From contig JAUIHJ010000001.1 in NCBI GenBank assembly GCA_030432015.1, positions 1 through 61,732 of the forward strand: 61,732 nt of DNA, in the 5' to 3' direction. Both the position numbers and the translations under genes were made by a program. The notes below the pieces were generated by a model, which was not told where the DNA came from, made no database searches, and saw only the letters and a list, made by a program, of their open reading frames with translations. Origin of the DNA: a bacterium (GTDB lineage Bacteria; Planctomycetota; Planctomycetia; Pirellulales; Pirellulaceae). This document shows positions 32,904 through 42,123 of the stretch, piece after piece (the stretch's first letter is position 1; each line of letters opens with the position of its first letter).

Positions 32904-34688
32904 TCATTTCGCCGTCATTCGAATGACTCCGTCCCACTGCTTCGGCGGAAGGCGATTGTTCTGGGCGATGAACACGGTCAGGAAGTCCTTGACTCGATCG
33001 TCAGCCGGGACCTGGTGCAGCAGCGAAAACGCCTGTTCCCAATCTTCGGCCTGCAGGGCATCGAGGGCGGCTTCGTAGGTGGCGATATCCTGGTTGGAAA
33101 GTTCGGGATGCTCGGCCTCGGGAGGCAAAAGTTCGCTGACTTCTAACGGCGTTTCAATGCCCAGCGGCATCACGCGGGCCACTCTCCGGACGCGCGCCGT
33201 CTCCGCCGAGAGCTGTTGACGGGCCCCCGTGGCAGTGGCTTCGTCGATCAGGATTGGTGCTCGCAACAGCTTCGTCATTCCTTCCAAACGGGAGGCAAGA
33301 TTGACGACTGGACCAAAGACCGTCACTTTGACCTGGTCGATCGTTCCGATCTTACCCGCGACGGCATCGCCTGAAGCAATCCCGATGCCGGCTCGAAAGT
33401 CATGCAATGGATCATCATGGTTGTGAGCCGCAGCGGAAAATTCTTGACGGATCTGCAGCGCCGCGCGGCACGCTCTGGCCATCCGGTCGTCCTGAGCCAA
33501 CGGCCATCCCCAGAAGCCCATCGCGGCATCACCATGAAAATCCCCGATCACTCCGCCCTGTTGCAATATGTGTCGTGTCATTACGCCCAAGGCCATGCTC
33601 ACGCGCTGCAGCAGTCCCAGCAGGTTCTCCGATGATCGTTCCGATTTTAATGAGAATCCTCGTAGGTCGCAGAACAGAACGGTGACTTCGCAGGGGCGAG
33701 GCGCGAGAGAATGGTCGGGATCCTGATCCGCGACGGTCTCCAGCACGACAGGCGAAATAAACTGGCTGAGCGAAGTCTTTTGTCGCTCCAGTCGGCGGAG
33801 GGCCCTCAGGCTTCCCAGCATGCCCGCCGCCAGTTCCGTAAATTTCACGTCGTCCTGCAGCGCGTCCGCCTTCGTGACCCAATCAACCGCCGCGCCATCG
33901 TCCGCTTGTCGGCCCGCGATGTAGATCACCCAGCCTTCGGAGCCCAAGCCGCTGATCGGTGTGCAATACGCCCAGTCGGTTTCTTCGCTCTGCGTAAACG
34001 AGGGTTCGGTCACGCGGGATGCGTCGGCCCAGATGTGAACAACGCTTGCTTGCTTGGCTACCGCCGCCCTGATCAGTCGTTCGCTGGGTGCGAAGCGCCC
34101 GGAATCTGTGTCACGTGAATCCCAATGCCGGATGGCAATCTGTCCGTTGGACTCCGGCTGGGCTGTCACGGTGACGACCGCCACGAGGCTTGCCTGTCGA
34201 ATCGACGTCAGCAACACATTGACCAATTGGGCACACAATTCGTCGTCGTCGGTGGCGCGCGAAATAATCTGCGGTAAGCGACTGAGCGTCTCGAGCCACT
34301 CGGCGGCGTGCTTGTATTGCACGTGCTCGAGGAAGTCGCGCGAAAAAACTCGTTCGCTGACCGGAGGCGGGGTGTCGATCGTGACATCGACTTGCTCTTC
34401 AACCAGCGCGAACGAGGTGGTTCCAATCACGAAGTGCTCGCCCGGAGCGAGCGCAAACGAATTCTCCGCTCGCCCGTGATAAAAAATCGGATTCTTCGCG
34501 GTACTCAGCTTGGTGACCTGCAGGCGGCCCCCCTGAAACTCCAATTCCGCATGTCTGGATGAGATGTGATTATCCCAGGCAACTTGCCACACGTTGTCGG
34601 CCCGACCGAGCGAGAAGCGTCGCCCAATCTCCACGCGACGCTTCCAACGCTGCATGGGAGTGGCGCCTTGCGCGATCAGGTAGGGCAT
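32904..34688 (-). CDS. FHA-GAF class III adenylate/guanylate cyclase
   Basis: A 594-residue soluble protein. An FHA domain spans residues 1-115 (IGRRFSLGRADNVWQVAWDNHISSRHAELEF). A GAF-like domain follows (about 140-310), then a class III cyclase domain (365-530) with the metal-binding Asp in VLFCDLRGFS, a second Asp in IGDFHGDAAMGFWG, and GIGIASGDAVAGKIG and VFGPVVNLASRLE. A short C-terminal helical segment ends the chain. It should make cAMP (or cGMP) under control of FHA and GAF inputs. ATG 34688 follows GAGGA by six bases; the frame upstream adds 100 unsupported residues. It lies between, and opposite to, the two PSD1-DUF1501 pairs. Confidence 0.92.
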   Translation of the reverse strand: MPYLIAQGATPMQRWKRRVEIGRRFSLGRADNVWQVAWDNHISSRHAELEFQGGRLQVTKLSTAKNPIFYHGRAENSFALAPGEHFVIGTTSFALVEEQVDVTIDTPPPVSERVFSRDFLEHVQYKHAAEWLETLSRLPQIISRATDDDELCAQLVNVLLTSIRQASLVAVVTVTAQPESNGQIAIRHWDSRDTDSGRFAPSERLIRAAVAKQASVVHIWADASRVTEPSFTQSEETDWAYCTPISGLGSEGWVIYIAGRQADDGAAVDWVTKADALQDDVKFTELAAGMLGSLRALRRLERQKTSLSQFISPVVLETVADQDPDHSLAPRPCEVTVLFCDLRGFSLKSERSSENLLGLLQRVSMALGVMTRHILQQGGVIGDFHGDAAMGFWGWPLAQDDRMARACRAALQIRQEFSAAAHNHDDPLHDFRAGIGIASGDAVAGKIGTIDQVKVTVFGPVVNLASRLEGMTKLLRAPILIDEATATGARQQLSAETARVRRVARVMPLGIETPLEVSELLPPEAEHPELSNQDIATYEAALDALQAEDWEQAFSLLHQVPADDRVKDFLTVFIAQNNRLPPKQWDGVIRMTAK

Positions 34689-35038
34689 GCAGGTCCTCTT
34701 CAATCGGGGCGGAAATGGATGTTTGCGAAAATGGATGTGGGCGGAACTGGATCGGCAACTTGGCGCCGACGTGCCCGGGTTCGGAATTTGGGAACAATGC
34801 GGATATTCTATAACAATCGCTCGGCAACGCATGTTCCCGAACTGCCAATGGCACACGCTCGCCTGTGCATGTCGCGCTTGAACCGTCGAAAACGATGGCG
34901 TTTTCCGACCCGGTTCCCGCTTGTTGTGGCTGCGATTGGCCACCCCGGGCCGTCCAGCATGATAGAATGGCGACGATCGACGCCCCACCCCCGTTGTTGC
35001 GATTCAAACCTCACCTCACGCTTTCCCTCGCCAATCCC
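34689..35038. other. Divergent intergenic region between cyclase and second PSD1 gene
   Basis: About 350 bases. Longer open frames across it are extensions or shadows of the flanking genes. A TATAGAAT (-10-like, minus strand) lies at 34805-34812 and TAGAAT (plus strand) at 34963-34968, but neither has a well-spaced -35 element, so promoters are not called. Confidence 0.35.
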
Positions 35039-38000
35039 ATGTCGTTGCGACACCTAACCCAAGTGCTCGGCGTTCTCGCCGTGAGTTGCGGGCCGCTGCT
35101 GGTTTTTATCACGCTGTCGGGACCCGCGTTCGCGGACGACACGGTCTCCTACGCGGCCGACGTCGCTCCGATTTTTGCGAGGCATTGCCTGGCGTGCCAT
35201 GGTCCAGAAAAGCAGGAGAGCGATCTGCGCCTGGACGTCCGTGCCGCATTGCTACGTGGGGGCGATTTTGGAGAACCTTCGATTCTGCCCGGAGACAGCA
35301 AAGCGAGCTTTCTGGTGCAGGTCATCTCCGGAGAGAACGACGATCTGGTCATGCCACCGGAAGGACCTCGGCTGACTCCCGAACAGATTGCGCGGATTCG
35401 GACCTGGATCGACGCCGGTGCCGAAATGCCCGCCGGAGATAGCGAACGACGCGAGAGCGACCACTGGTCGTTCCAGCCGCTTGAGGAACCCATTCCTCCC
35501 CACCTGCACGATCCGTGGGTGGCCAATCCCATCGATGGCTTTGTCCTGAAGCGACTTCAAGAGAATCGCCTGCGTCCGTCGCCGGAAGCGGATCGTGTCA
35601 TGCTGATTCGCCGCCTCTTCCTGGTGATGTTGGGGGTCCTGCCGGCGCCCGACGAGGTGGCGCGGTTCGTCGGTGATCAAGCGCCCCAGGCGTATGAACG
35701 GCTGGTCGATCGAGTGCTGGCGAGCCCTCGCTACGGCGAGCGGTGGGGGAGGCATTGGCTGGATGTCGTACGCTTCGGCGAAACGCATGGCTTCGAGACC
35801 AATCGCGAGCGGCCCCATGCCTGGCGTTTTCGCGACTATGTTATTGACGCCTTAAATGCAGACAAACCGTACGACCGGTTCGTGCGAGAGCAGTTAGCCG
35901 GTGACGCGTTTGGTGCCGATGTCGCAACGGGATTCCTGGTCGCGGGACCGTACGACCTGGTCAAGAGCCAGGATGTCAATCTGACGCTGATGCAACGCCA
36001 GGATGAACTGGCCGATATGATCAATACGACGGGGACGACATTCGTCGGGCTGACCTTGGGGTGCGCCCGTTGCCATAATCACAAGTTTGATCCCATTACG
36101 CAGCGCGACTACTACGCGATGCAGGCGGTGTTTGCGGGGGTCGAACACGGAGATCGTCCTCAGTCGCTGAGCGCCGAACGCCGCGCGCAACTGGCCGCGA
36201 TCGACCTGCAGATCGGTGCCCTTCGCCGTCAACTCGCCCGCTTCATCCCGCGAGCCGGTCCCGGAGTTACCCTGATCGACGATGAGGCCGTCGAGGATCA
36301 CCAGCGACGGGGGCTGACGCTGCTGCAATCTCCTGCGGGTCGCGGGACGAATCCTGCTGGGCCTGAACGAGGCCATGCCAGCGACCCGGGTGGACCAGAC
36401 CGTTCGCCCAACCTCAGTGGCGGAAAATACACGTGGTGGAAGAACACGCCCGGCAAGCCGGTGGCAACATTCCTCCCCCAGACACGAGGCACCTTTCGCA
36501 TCTGGCTGTCATGGGGTTGCGGTTGGGAAACGCATTCGCGTGACGCCAACTATGTGTTGGATGTCGACGGCGATCTGCATACGACGACCGATCAACAGAC
36601 GATCGCCACGATTGACCAGCAACGGTTTGCCGCCGACCAACGCCCCCCGCTGGGCAAATCACTCTGGAGCGGCTTTCATGACGCGGGCGTTCACGAACTT
36701 ACATCGACGAGCGTCATTGTGCTGGTTTGTGGGCAGACCGGGACCGCGATCACCGCGGATGTGATTGCGCTGGAAACGGTGCTCGAGGACGAGCCAGCGG
36801 TTGTGGCGCCCGTGCTGCCGCGGATTCGCCCGGCGGTTAACTCCCGGCACAACATCGAACAACTCCAGCCGGTTGAAGCGAAGTATGTTCGTTTCACGAT
36901 TCACGGGACCAACGGTGGCGAGCCCTGTTTGGACGAATTGGAAGTCTGGTCCGGAGACGTCAACGTGGCGGCCGCGACCGCCGGTGGTCAGGCGACCTGT
37001 TCGAGCAGTCTCCCTGGTTACCCGATTCATCAACTGAAACACGTTAACGACGGGAAGGTCGGCAACGCGCACAGTTGGATCGCCAATGAAGCGGGGGGCG
37101 GCTGGGTGCAGATCGAGTTCGCGCAGTCGGCGACCATTGATCGAATCGAATGGGGGCGCGATCGTGAAGAAAAGTATCGCGATCGACTGGCCATCGATTA
37201 CACCATTGAAGCCGCCACCCAGCCAGGCCAATGGTTTGAAATTGCCAGCTCGGCGGATCGATTGCCGGTGGGCAGCAGTCAGCAGGTTGCACTCACTTAC
37301 CGGTTCGAAGGCGTCTCGGCAGATCGTGCCGCCGCGGGCCGCCAGTGGCTTGCCGAACTGAAGCGAGCCGAACAGCGACGGGCCGAATGGTCCGCCGCGC
37401 GCTCGATCTATGCGGGAACCTTTCGTCAGCCGGGGCCTACGCACCGCCTTTATCGCGGCGAGCCGACCGCCAAGCGTGAGGAAGTCGTTGCCAACGCACC
37501 CGAATATTTTGCACAGCTCGGATTAAGCCGTGAATCGCCCGAGCAGCAGCGGCGAATCGAGCTTGCCGAATGGATCGCCCAGGACAACCCTTTGACAGCT
37601 CGCAGTCTGGTGAACCGGTTATGGCATTATCATTTTGGGACCGGCATCGTCGACACGCCCAACGACCTGGGCGTCAACGGCACACGTCCGACCCACCCGG
37701 AATTGCTCGAGTGGCTGGCGGGCGAAGCGATTCGCAGCGAGTGGTCGATCAAGCATTTGCATCGACTGATTCTTGGTTCGAACACTTTTCGTCAATCGAG
37801 CCATCCGCAGCCGGAGGGTCTGGCAGCGGACGGCGACAGTCGACTGCTGTGGCGTTTTCCGCCCCGGCGACTCGAGGCCGAAGCGATTCGTGACAATATG
37901 CTTGTTGTGAGCGGCGTGCTGGACCTGAGAATGGGGGGCCCCGGTTTCAGCGCCTTCGAGGTTTCGATGGAAAACGTGCGTCACTACTTTCCAAAAACAT

Positions 38001-38380
38001 CGTATGGTCCCGCGGATTGGCGGCGGATGGTCTACATGACCAAGGTTCGGCAGGAGCAGGATTCCGTCTTCGGCGTATTCGATTGTCCCGACGCGAGCCA
38101 AGCGGTGCCGCGACGCAGCCGGTCGACGACGCCGTTACAGGCGCTGAACCTCTTCAACAGCGTCTTCTCCATTGACCAGAGTGAGCGGCTCGCGGCGCGC
38201 TTGCGCAAGGACGCACAAAACGAACACCGATCGCAGGTCCAGCGGGCGTTCATGCTCGCACTATCCCGGCCCGCCAACGCAAGCGAGTTGGACGCGGCGG
38301 TCGCGTTCGTGGATTCGTACGGACTGGCGGCGTTTTGCCGGGCACTGCTGAACGCCAATGAGTTCTTGTTTGTGCCGTAA
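35039..38380 (+). CDS. Exported planctomycete cytochrome c-like protein (PSCyt1-DUF1549-DUF1553), second copy
   Basis: A 1113-residue paralogue of the 27.8-kb gene. The signal peptide spans residues 1-32 (VLGVLAVSCGPLLVFITLSGPAFA). PSCyt1 has CLACH (Cys50-His54) and a VMPPEGPRLTPEQ end. DUF1549 contains RRLFLVMLGVLPAPDE, GRHWLDVVRFGETHGFE and CARCHNHKFDP. A long insert (about 400-750) holds a Gly-rich YTWWKN...ATFLPQTRGTFRIWLSWG beta module and a discoidin-like module (KYVRFTIHGTNGGEPCLDELEVW). DUF1553 ends it with NPLTARSLVNRLWHYHFG and RSTTPLQALNLFNS. ATG 35039 starts the signal peptide; 58 upstream codons are rejected. The DUF1501 partner begins 24 bases after the stop. Confidence 0.93.
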   Translation: MSLRHLTQVLGVLAVSCGPLLVFITLSGPAFADDTVSYAADVAPIFARHCLACHGPEKQESDLRLDVRAALLRGGDFGEPSILPGDSKASFLVQVISGENDDLVMPPEGPRLTPEQIARIRTWIDAGAEMPAGDSERRESDHWSFQPLEEPIPPHLHDPWVANPIDGFVLKRLQENRLRPSPEADRVMLIRRLFLVMLGVLPAPDEVARFVGDQAPQAYERLVDRVLASPRYGERWGRHWLDVVRFGETHGFETNRERPHAWRFRDYVIDALNADKPYDRFVREQLAGDAFGADVATGFLVAGPYDLVKSQDVNLTLMQRQDELADMINTTGTTFVGLTLGCARCHNHKFDPITQRDYYAMQAVFAGVEHGDRPQSLSAERRAQLAAIDLQIGALRRQLARFIPRAGPGVTLIDDEAVEDHQRRGLTLLQSPAGRGTNPAGPERGHASDPGGPDRSPNLSGGKYTWWKNTPGKPVATFLPQTRGTFRIWLSWGCGWETHSRDANYVLDVDGDLHTTTDQQTIATIDQQRFAADQRPPLGKSLWSGFHDAGVHELTSTSVIVLVCGQTGTAITADVIALETVLEDEPAVVAPVLPRIRPAVNSRHNIEQLQPVEAKYVRFTIHGTNGGEPCLDELEVWSGDVNVAAATAGGQATCSSSLPGYPIHQLKHVNDGKVGNAHSWIANEAGGGWVQIEFAQSATIDRIEWGRDREEKYRDRLAIDYTIEAATQPGQWFEIASSADRLPVGSSQQVALTYRFEGVSADRAAAGRQWLAELKRAEQRRAEWSAARSIYAGTFRQPGPTHRLYRGEPTAKREEVVANAPEYFAQLGLSRESPEQQRRIELAEWIAQDNPLTARSLVNRLWHYHFGTGIVDTPNDLGVNGTRPTHPELLEWLAGEAIRSEWSIKHLHRLILGSNTFRQSSHPQPEGLAADGDSRLLWRFPPRRLEAEAIRDNMLVVSGVLDLRMGGPGFSAFEVSMENVRHYFPKTSYGPADWRRMVYMTKVRQEQDSVFGVFDCPDASQAVPRRSRSTTPLQALNLFNSVFSIDQSERLAARLRKDAQNEHRSQVQRAFMLALSRPANASELDAAVAFVDSYGLAAFCRALLNANEFLFVP

Positions 38381-38404
38381 CCCTTCGGATCGAGTTGTCT
38401 AGCC

Positions 38405-39874
38405 ATGTGGGAATCATCATTCACCAGCCGCCGATCATTCTTGAGCCAACTGGGAACGGGGCTTGGCGGTATCGCATTGATGCAGCTGTTGGCCGACGAT
38501 GGGCTGCTCGCCGACAGTGATCCGCGACGCATCCAGCCGGTGATCGAGCCGCGTCGCCCCCACGCGGCTCGCCCTGCCCCCGAACCGGCACGTGCCAAGA
38601 ATGTGATCGTCGTGTTCTGCAGCGGCGCGTGCAGCCAGCTTGATACGTTCGACTATAAGCCCGCATTAATCGAGCGGAATGGTCAGCCGCTGCCAGGCGG
38701 CGACAAGCTGATTACCTTTCAGGGGCAGCAGGGTAACCTGACGCGTAGTCCGTGGGAGTTCAAGCCACGCGGCCAGTCGGGCAAGATGATCTCTGAACTG
38801 GTGCCGCAACTGGGCGCACTAGCCGACGATATCTGTTTCATCCACTCGATGACAACCAAGACCAATACGCACGGGCCGGGTGAGAACGTGATGTCGACCG
38901 GATTCACGCTGGATGGATTTCCCAGCATGGGTGCCTGGGTCACCTACGCGTTGGGCTCTGAGACGCAGGAATTACCGGCCTATGTGGCAATCCCGGATCC
39001 GCGTGGCACGCCTCAGTCGAGTGTGAATAACTGGGGGCCGGGTTTTCTACCCGCGGCGTTTCAGGGGACCGACTTCAATGCGTCAACGCCGATTCGCAAC
39101 TTGGCCCGTCCCGGTTCGGTGACACCGGTCACCGATCGCGCGACGCTGGACTTCCTCAAGCAGCTTAACGAGACGCATCTGGAGCGCTATCCCGGCGATA
39201 CCGAGTTGGCGGCCCGCGTTTCAAGCTACGAACTGGCGGCGCGGATGCAGGTCAGCGTGCCGGAAGTTAGCGACCTTTCGGATGAGCCGGCCACGATGTT
39301 GGCGATGTACGGCGCCGACGATTCAGAGAATCGCTTGAAAGCGGATTTCGCGCGGAACTGTATACTGGCCCGACGGTTGGTCGAAAAAGGTGTGCGATTC
39401 GTTCAGTTGTTTAACGGGGCGTATCAGACCGGCGGCGAAGGGGTGAGTAACTGGGACGGCCATAAGTCGTTGGAGCCACAATACAAGAAACATGGTCCGG
39501 TGCTGGACCAACCCGTTGCGGCGCTGCTCAAGGATCTCAAGCAGCGCGGATTGCTAGACGAGACACTGGTCGTATGGTGCACCGAATTTGGACGCATGCC
39601 AACATTTCAAAAAGGCGCGTCCGGTCGTGATCACAACCCCAGCGGATTCACGGTCTGGTTGGCCGGCGCCGGCGTAAAGGCGCCCTTCAGCTATGGTGCG
39701 ACCGACGAGTTTGGGCACAAGGCGGTTGAAAATGTAGCCACCGTGCACGATTTTCACGCGACGATCTTACATTTACTGGGACTCGATCATACGCGGTTGA
39801 CGTTCTATCACAACGGACTGGAACGTCGCTTGACGGACGTTCACGGGCATGTGATTCGGGACGTCGTCGCCTAG
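38405..39874 (+). CDS. DUF1501 family protein, Tat-exported, second copy
   Basis: A 489-residue protein. A Tat-type start (SRRSFLSQLGTGLGGIALMQLL) is followed by NVIVVFCSGACSQLDTFDYKP, IHSMTTKTNTHGPGENVMSTG, ARRLVEKGVRFVQLFNGAYQTGG, CTEFGRMPTFQKGASGRDHNPSGFTVWLAGAGVKA and a C-terminal HDFHATILHLLGLDH. It differs clearly from the 31.4-kb paralogue, for example MTTKTNTHG where that copy has MNTDQFNHA, so the pairs are not a recent duplication. A 24-base gap after the PSD1 gene indicates one transcript. Confidence 0.94.
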   Translation: MWESSFTSRRSFLSQLGTGLGGIALMQLLADDGLLADSDPRRIQPVIEPRRPHAARPAPEPARAKNVIVVFCSGACSQLDTFDYKPALIERNGQPLPGGDKLITFQGQQGNLTRSPWEFKPRGQSGKMISELVPQLGALADDICFIHSMTTKTNTHGPGENVMSTGFTLDGFPSMGAWVTYALGSETQELPAYVAIPDPRGTPQSSVNNWGPGFLPAAFQGTDFNASTPIRNLARPGSVTPVTDRATLDFLKQLNETHLERYPGDTELAARVSSYELAARMQVSVPEVSDLSDEPATMLAMYGADDSENRLKADFARNCILARRLVEKGVRFVQLFNGAYQTGGEGVSNWDGHKSLEPQYKKHGPVLDQPVAALLKDLKQRGLLDETLVVWCTEFGRMPTFQKGASGRDHNPSGFTVWLAGAGVKAPFSYGATDEFGHKAVENVATVHDFHATILHLLGLDHTRLTFYHNGLERRLTDVHGHVIRDVVA

Positions 39875-39881
39875 CTGGCCG

Positions 39882-40616
39882 TCACATGCCCAGCATGTTG
39901 CGAACTCCCAATCCGCCAATGATGGCCACCGCCATGACCGCTTCACGCCAGTTGATTTTTGTCTGGCCGAGCACGCGATCCACAAACACAATGGGCACTT
40001 CGTCGAAGCGGGCGCGACGTCGTTTGAGGAGCCAGAGAATCTCTTCGAGATACGAATAGCCGCGTGAGCGAATCTGGTCCAGGTCAAGCTGGCGGAGTGT
40101 CTCGCAACGATAGCAACGAAAGGCGCCGCTGCAATCTCCGACTGACAATCCGAGCAGGAGTCGGGCGTAGGTGTTGACGAGCCGACTCATCAGGCGGCGA
40201 TGTGGCGGCCAGCCGTCGATCCCGCCGCCGGGGACATAACGCGACCCAATCACGACATCGTTGGCTGGAATCGTCGTGGCCATGCACGTGCGAATTGCGG
40301 GCAAGTAACTGGGATTGTGACTGAAGTCAGCGTCCATCGTCAGGACGAATTCATACCCTTGATCAAGGGCGGCACGAAAGCCGTCCAGCGTCGCGGTTCC
40401 CAATCCCAACTTGCCGGGGCGGTGCAGGCACCGGAGCCGCGGCTCCTGCTGCGCATGGCGATCGCACCAATCCCCCGTTCCATCCGGAGAATTGTCGTCA
40501 ATGACCAGAATGTCGACGTCACTCGCGACGGCTAGTATCTGTTCGACCAGGCGAGGCAGGTTCTCAATTTCGTTGTAGGTGGCAACGACGACCAACGTAC
40601 GGGATTGTGCATTCAC
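39882..40616 (-). CDS. Family 2 glycosyltransferase, polyprenol-phosphate mannosyltransferase-like
   Basis: About 244 residues. The GT-A fold shows VVVATYNEIENLPRLVEQIL, VIDDNSPDGTGDW, MDADFSHNPSYLPA (the DxD metal motif) and GSRYVPGGGIDGWP, followed by VNTYARLLLGLSVGDCSGAFRCYR. This is the DPM1/polyprenol monophosphomannose synthase type, which loads a sugar onto a lipid carrier at the inner membrane face. There are no C-terminal membrane helices of the kind some relatives have, only a short hydrophobic end. The start is uncertain: GTG 40616 fits the family, while TTG 40661 would add 15 residues; neither has a clear ribosome site. It converges tail-to-tail on the DUF1501 gene. Confidence 0.9.
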   Translation of the reverse strand: MNAQSRTLVVVATYNEIENLPRLVEQILAVASDVDILVIDDNSPDGTGDWCDRHAQQEPRLRCLHRPGKLGLGTATLDGFRAALDQGYEFVLTMDADFSHNPSYLPAIRTCMATTIPANDVVIGSRYVPGGGIDGWPPHRRLMSRLVNTYARLLLGLSVGDCSGAFRCYRCETLRQLDLDQIRSRGYSYLEEILWLLKRRRARFDEVPIVFVDRVLGQTKINWREAVMAVAIIGGLGVRNMLGM

Positions 40617-40723
40617 GAGCAGTGGGAAGGAGTGAACCTTCTGCCGGGCAAGGTGTCTCAAACGTGTATTGTACCATGCGGTTATGACGAACGCGGCCCC
40701 TCACGATGATCGCGGTCCTGCGT

Positions 40724-40729
40724 TATAAT
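40724..40729 (+). promoter_or_regulatory. Consensus -10 box upstream of the MFS transporter
   Basis: A perfect TATAAT lies about 45 bases before ATG 40774. The sequence 17 bases upstream (TCACGA) is a poor -35, so promoter strength is uncertain. Confidence 0.4.
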
Positions 40730-40773
40730 CGGCACGCCCCTCCCAATCCGACTCTCCCGCCTTGAATTTGCAG

Positions 40774-42123
40774 ATGCCTCTAGTCGAGCAAAATCCGCCT
40801 CGCGTATACGGTCAAGTGTTCTGGCTGGCTTACGTGGCGAATGCCCTGACGATGATTGCGCTCAGCATTTTGGTACGCTACGCGGATTTCGTGACGTATT
40901 TGGGGGGCGCCGAAGGTCAACTTGGCCTGATTGTCGGCATCGGGATGGTCGGCAGTTTGCTGATGCGATTTGCCCAAGGAGTGGGGATCGACCGCCTGGG
41001 AGCCCGCACCATTTGGCTCTGGTCGCTGGTGTTTCTGGTCCTCAGCTTATGGGCCCACTGCCTGATTCAGTCGGCCAATAGCCCGACCATTTTCTTGCTC
41101 CGTATCCTGATGCAGACGAGCGTCGCTGGCATCTTCGGCGCATCGATCACATATATTTCGCGACGCGTTCCACCGGCGCGGATGGCGGAGATTATCGGCA
41201 CACTCGGCACGTCCGGCTTTATCGGTGTGCTGGTTGGACCGCAGGTTGCCGACTGGATTTGCCAGGGCGACTCGGTTGATCGCATGCAGTTGAACAGCCT
41301 GTTCTTGACGGCCGGGTCGCTGGCCTGCGTGGCGTTGTGTTCTGCGTGGGCAGCCACGCGTGGTCAGTCGGTGAAGTCCGCTCGTCGATCGCCCAATCTC
41401 TTCGCACTGACGCGGCGCTACCATCCCGGCGTCATCATGCTGGTGGCGACTGCCGTCGGGGCCGGAGTTTCGATACCGAATACATTCTTACGGACGTATG
41501 CCGCGGAGATTCACATTCCCCACATTGGCATTTTTTTTGCTACGTACGCCATCACCGCGTTTTCTGTACGGATGCTGACGCGGCGGCAGTTTGCGGCACG
41601 GGGAAATCGCTTTTGGGTCATGTGGGGATTGGCCGCGATGACCACCAGCATGCTCCTCTATCTGACGGTGCATTCGACCTGGCAGTTGATGATTCCCGGT
41701 AGCGTCGCAGGCATTGCCCATGCCCTGTTGTTTCCTTCGGTTGTGGCCAGCGGCAGCACCGCATTTCCGGAGCGCTATCGAGGCCTGGGAACGACCTTGA
41801 CGCTCGGCATGTTCGATGTTGGGGCATTGGTCGGCGCCCCGGCGGTGGGCGGCGTCCTGCACTTTGCCCGCCATTTTGGTCTGCCCGCCTATCCCATCAT
41901 GTTTTGCTGCGTGGCATTGTTCATGGCGTCGATCGCCACGATCTTCTGGCTGCGAACGGGTACCTCAACGCATACGAACTCGTCATCCCGCGTGACACCG
42001 CGACGGCGGCGTCGCACACCCGCAGTGTCGCGTCCGGCGGTCATCTCCGCCGCGGAGACGCGGCGCGCTGCACCGCTGAATCGTTCCGAAGCGCCGGACT
42101 ATTGCGAAGCGATCGATCGATAA
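40774..42123 (+). CDS. Major facilitator superfamily transporter
   Basis: About 449 residues with 11-12 hydrophobic segments. Segments include VFWLAYVANALTMIALSILV, LIVGIGMVGSLLMRFAQGVGIDRLGARTIW (the loop 2-3 DRLGAR motif typical of MFS), IFGASITYISRRVPPARMAE and GTSGFIGVLVGPQVADW in the first half, and FPERYRGLGTTLTLGMFDVGALVGAPAVGGVL in the second. The C-terminus is a basic, Arg-rich cytoplasmic tail of about 50 residues. The substrate cannot be told. ATG 40774 is used; TTG 40762 is also in frame. The last 25 bases overlap the 3' end of the convergent epimerase gene. Confidence 0.9.
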   Translation: MPLVEQNPPRVYGQVFWLAYVANALTMIALSILVRYADFVTYLGGAEGQLGLIVGIGMVGSLLMRFAQGVGIDRLGARTIWLWSLVFLVLSLWAHCLIQSANSPTIFLLRILMQTSVAGIFGASITYISRRVPPARMAEIIGTLGTSGFIGVLVGPQVADWICQGDSVDRMQLNSLFLTAGSLACVALCSAWAATRGQSVKSARRSPNLFALTRRYHPGVIMLVATAVGAGVSIPNTFLRTYAAEIHIPHIGIFFATYAITAFSVRMLTRRQFAARGNRFWVMWGLAAMTTSMLLYLTVHSTWQLMIPGSVAGIAHALLFPSVVASGSTAFPERYRGLGTTLTLGMFDVGALVGAPAVGGVLHFARHFGLPAYPIMFCCVALFMASIATIFWLRTGTSTHTNSSSRVTPRRRRRTPAVSRPAVISAAETRRAAPLNRSEAPDYCEAIDR

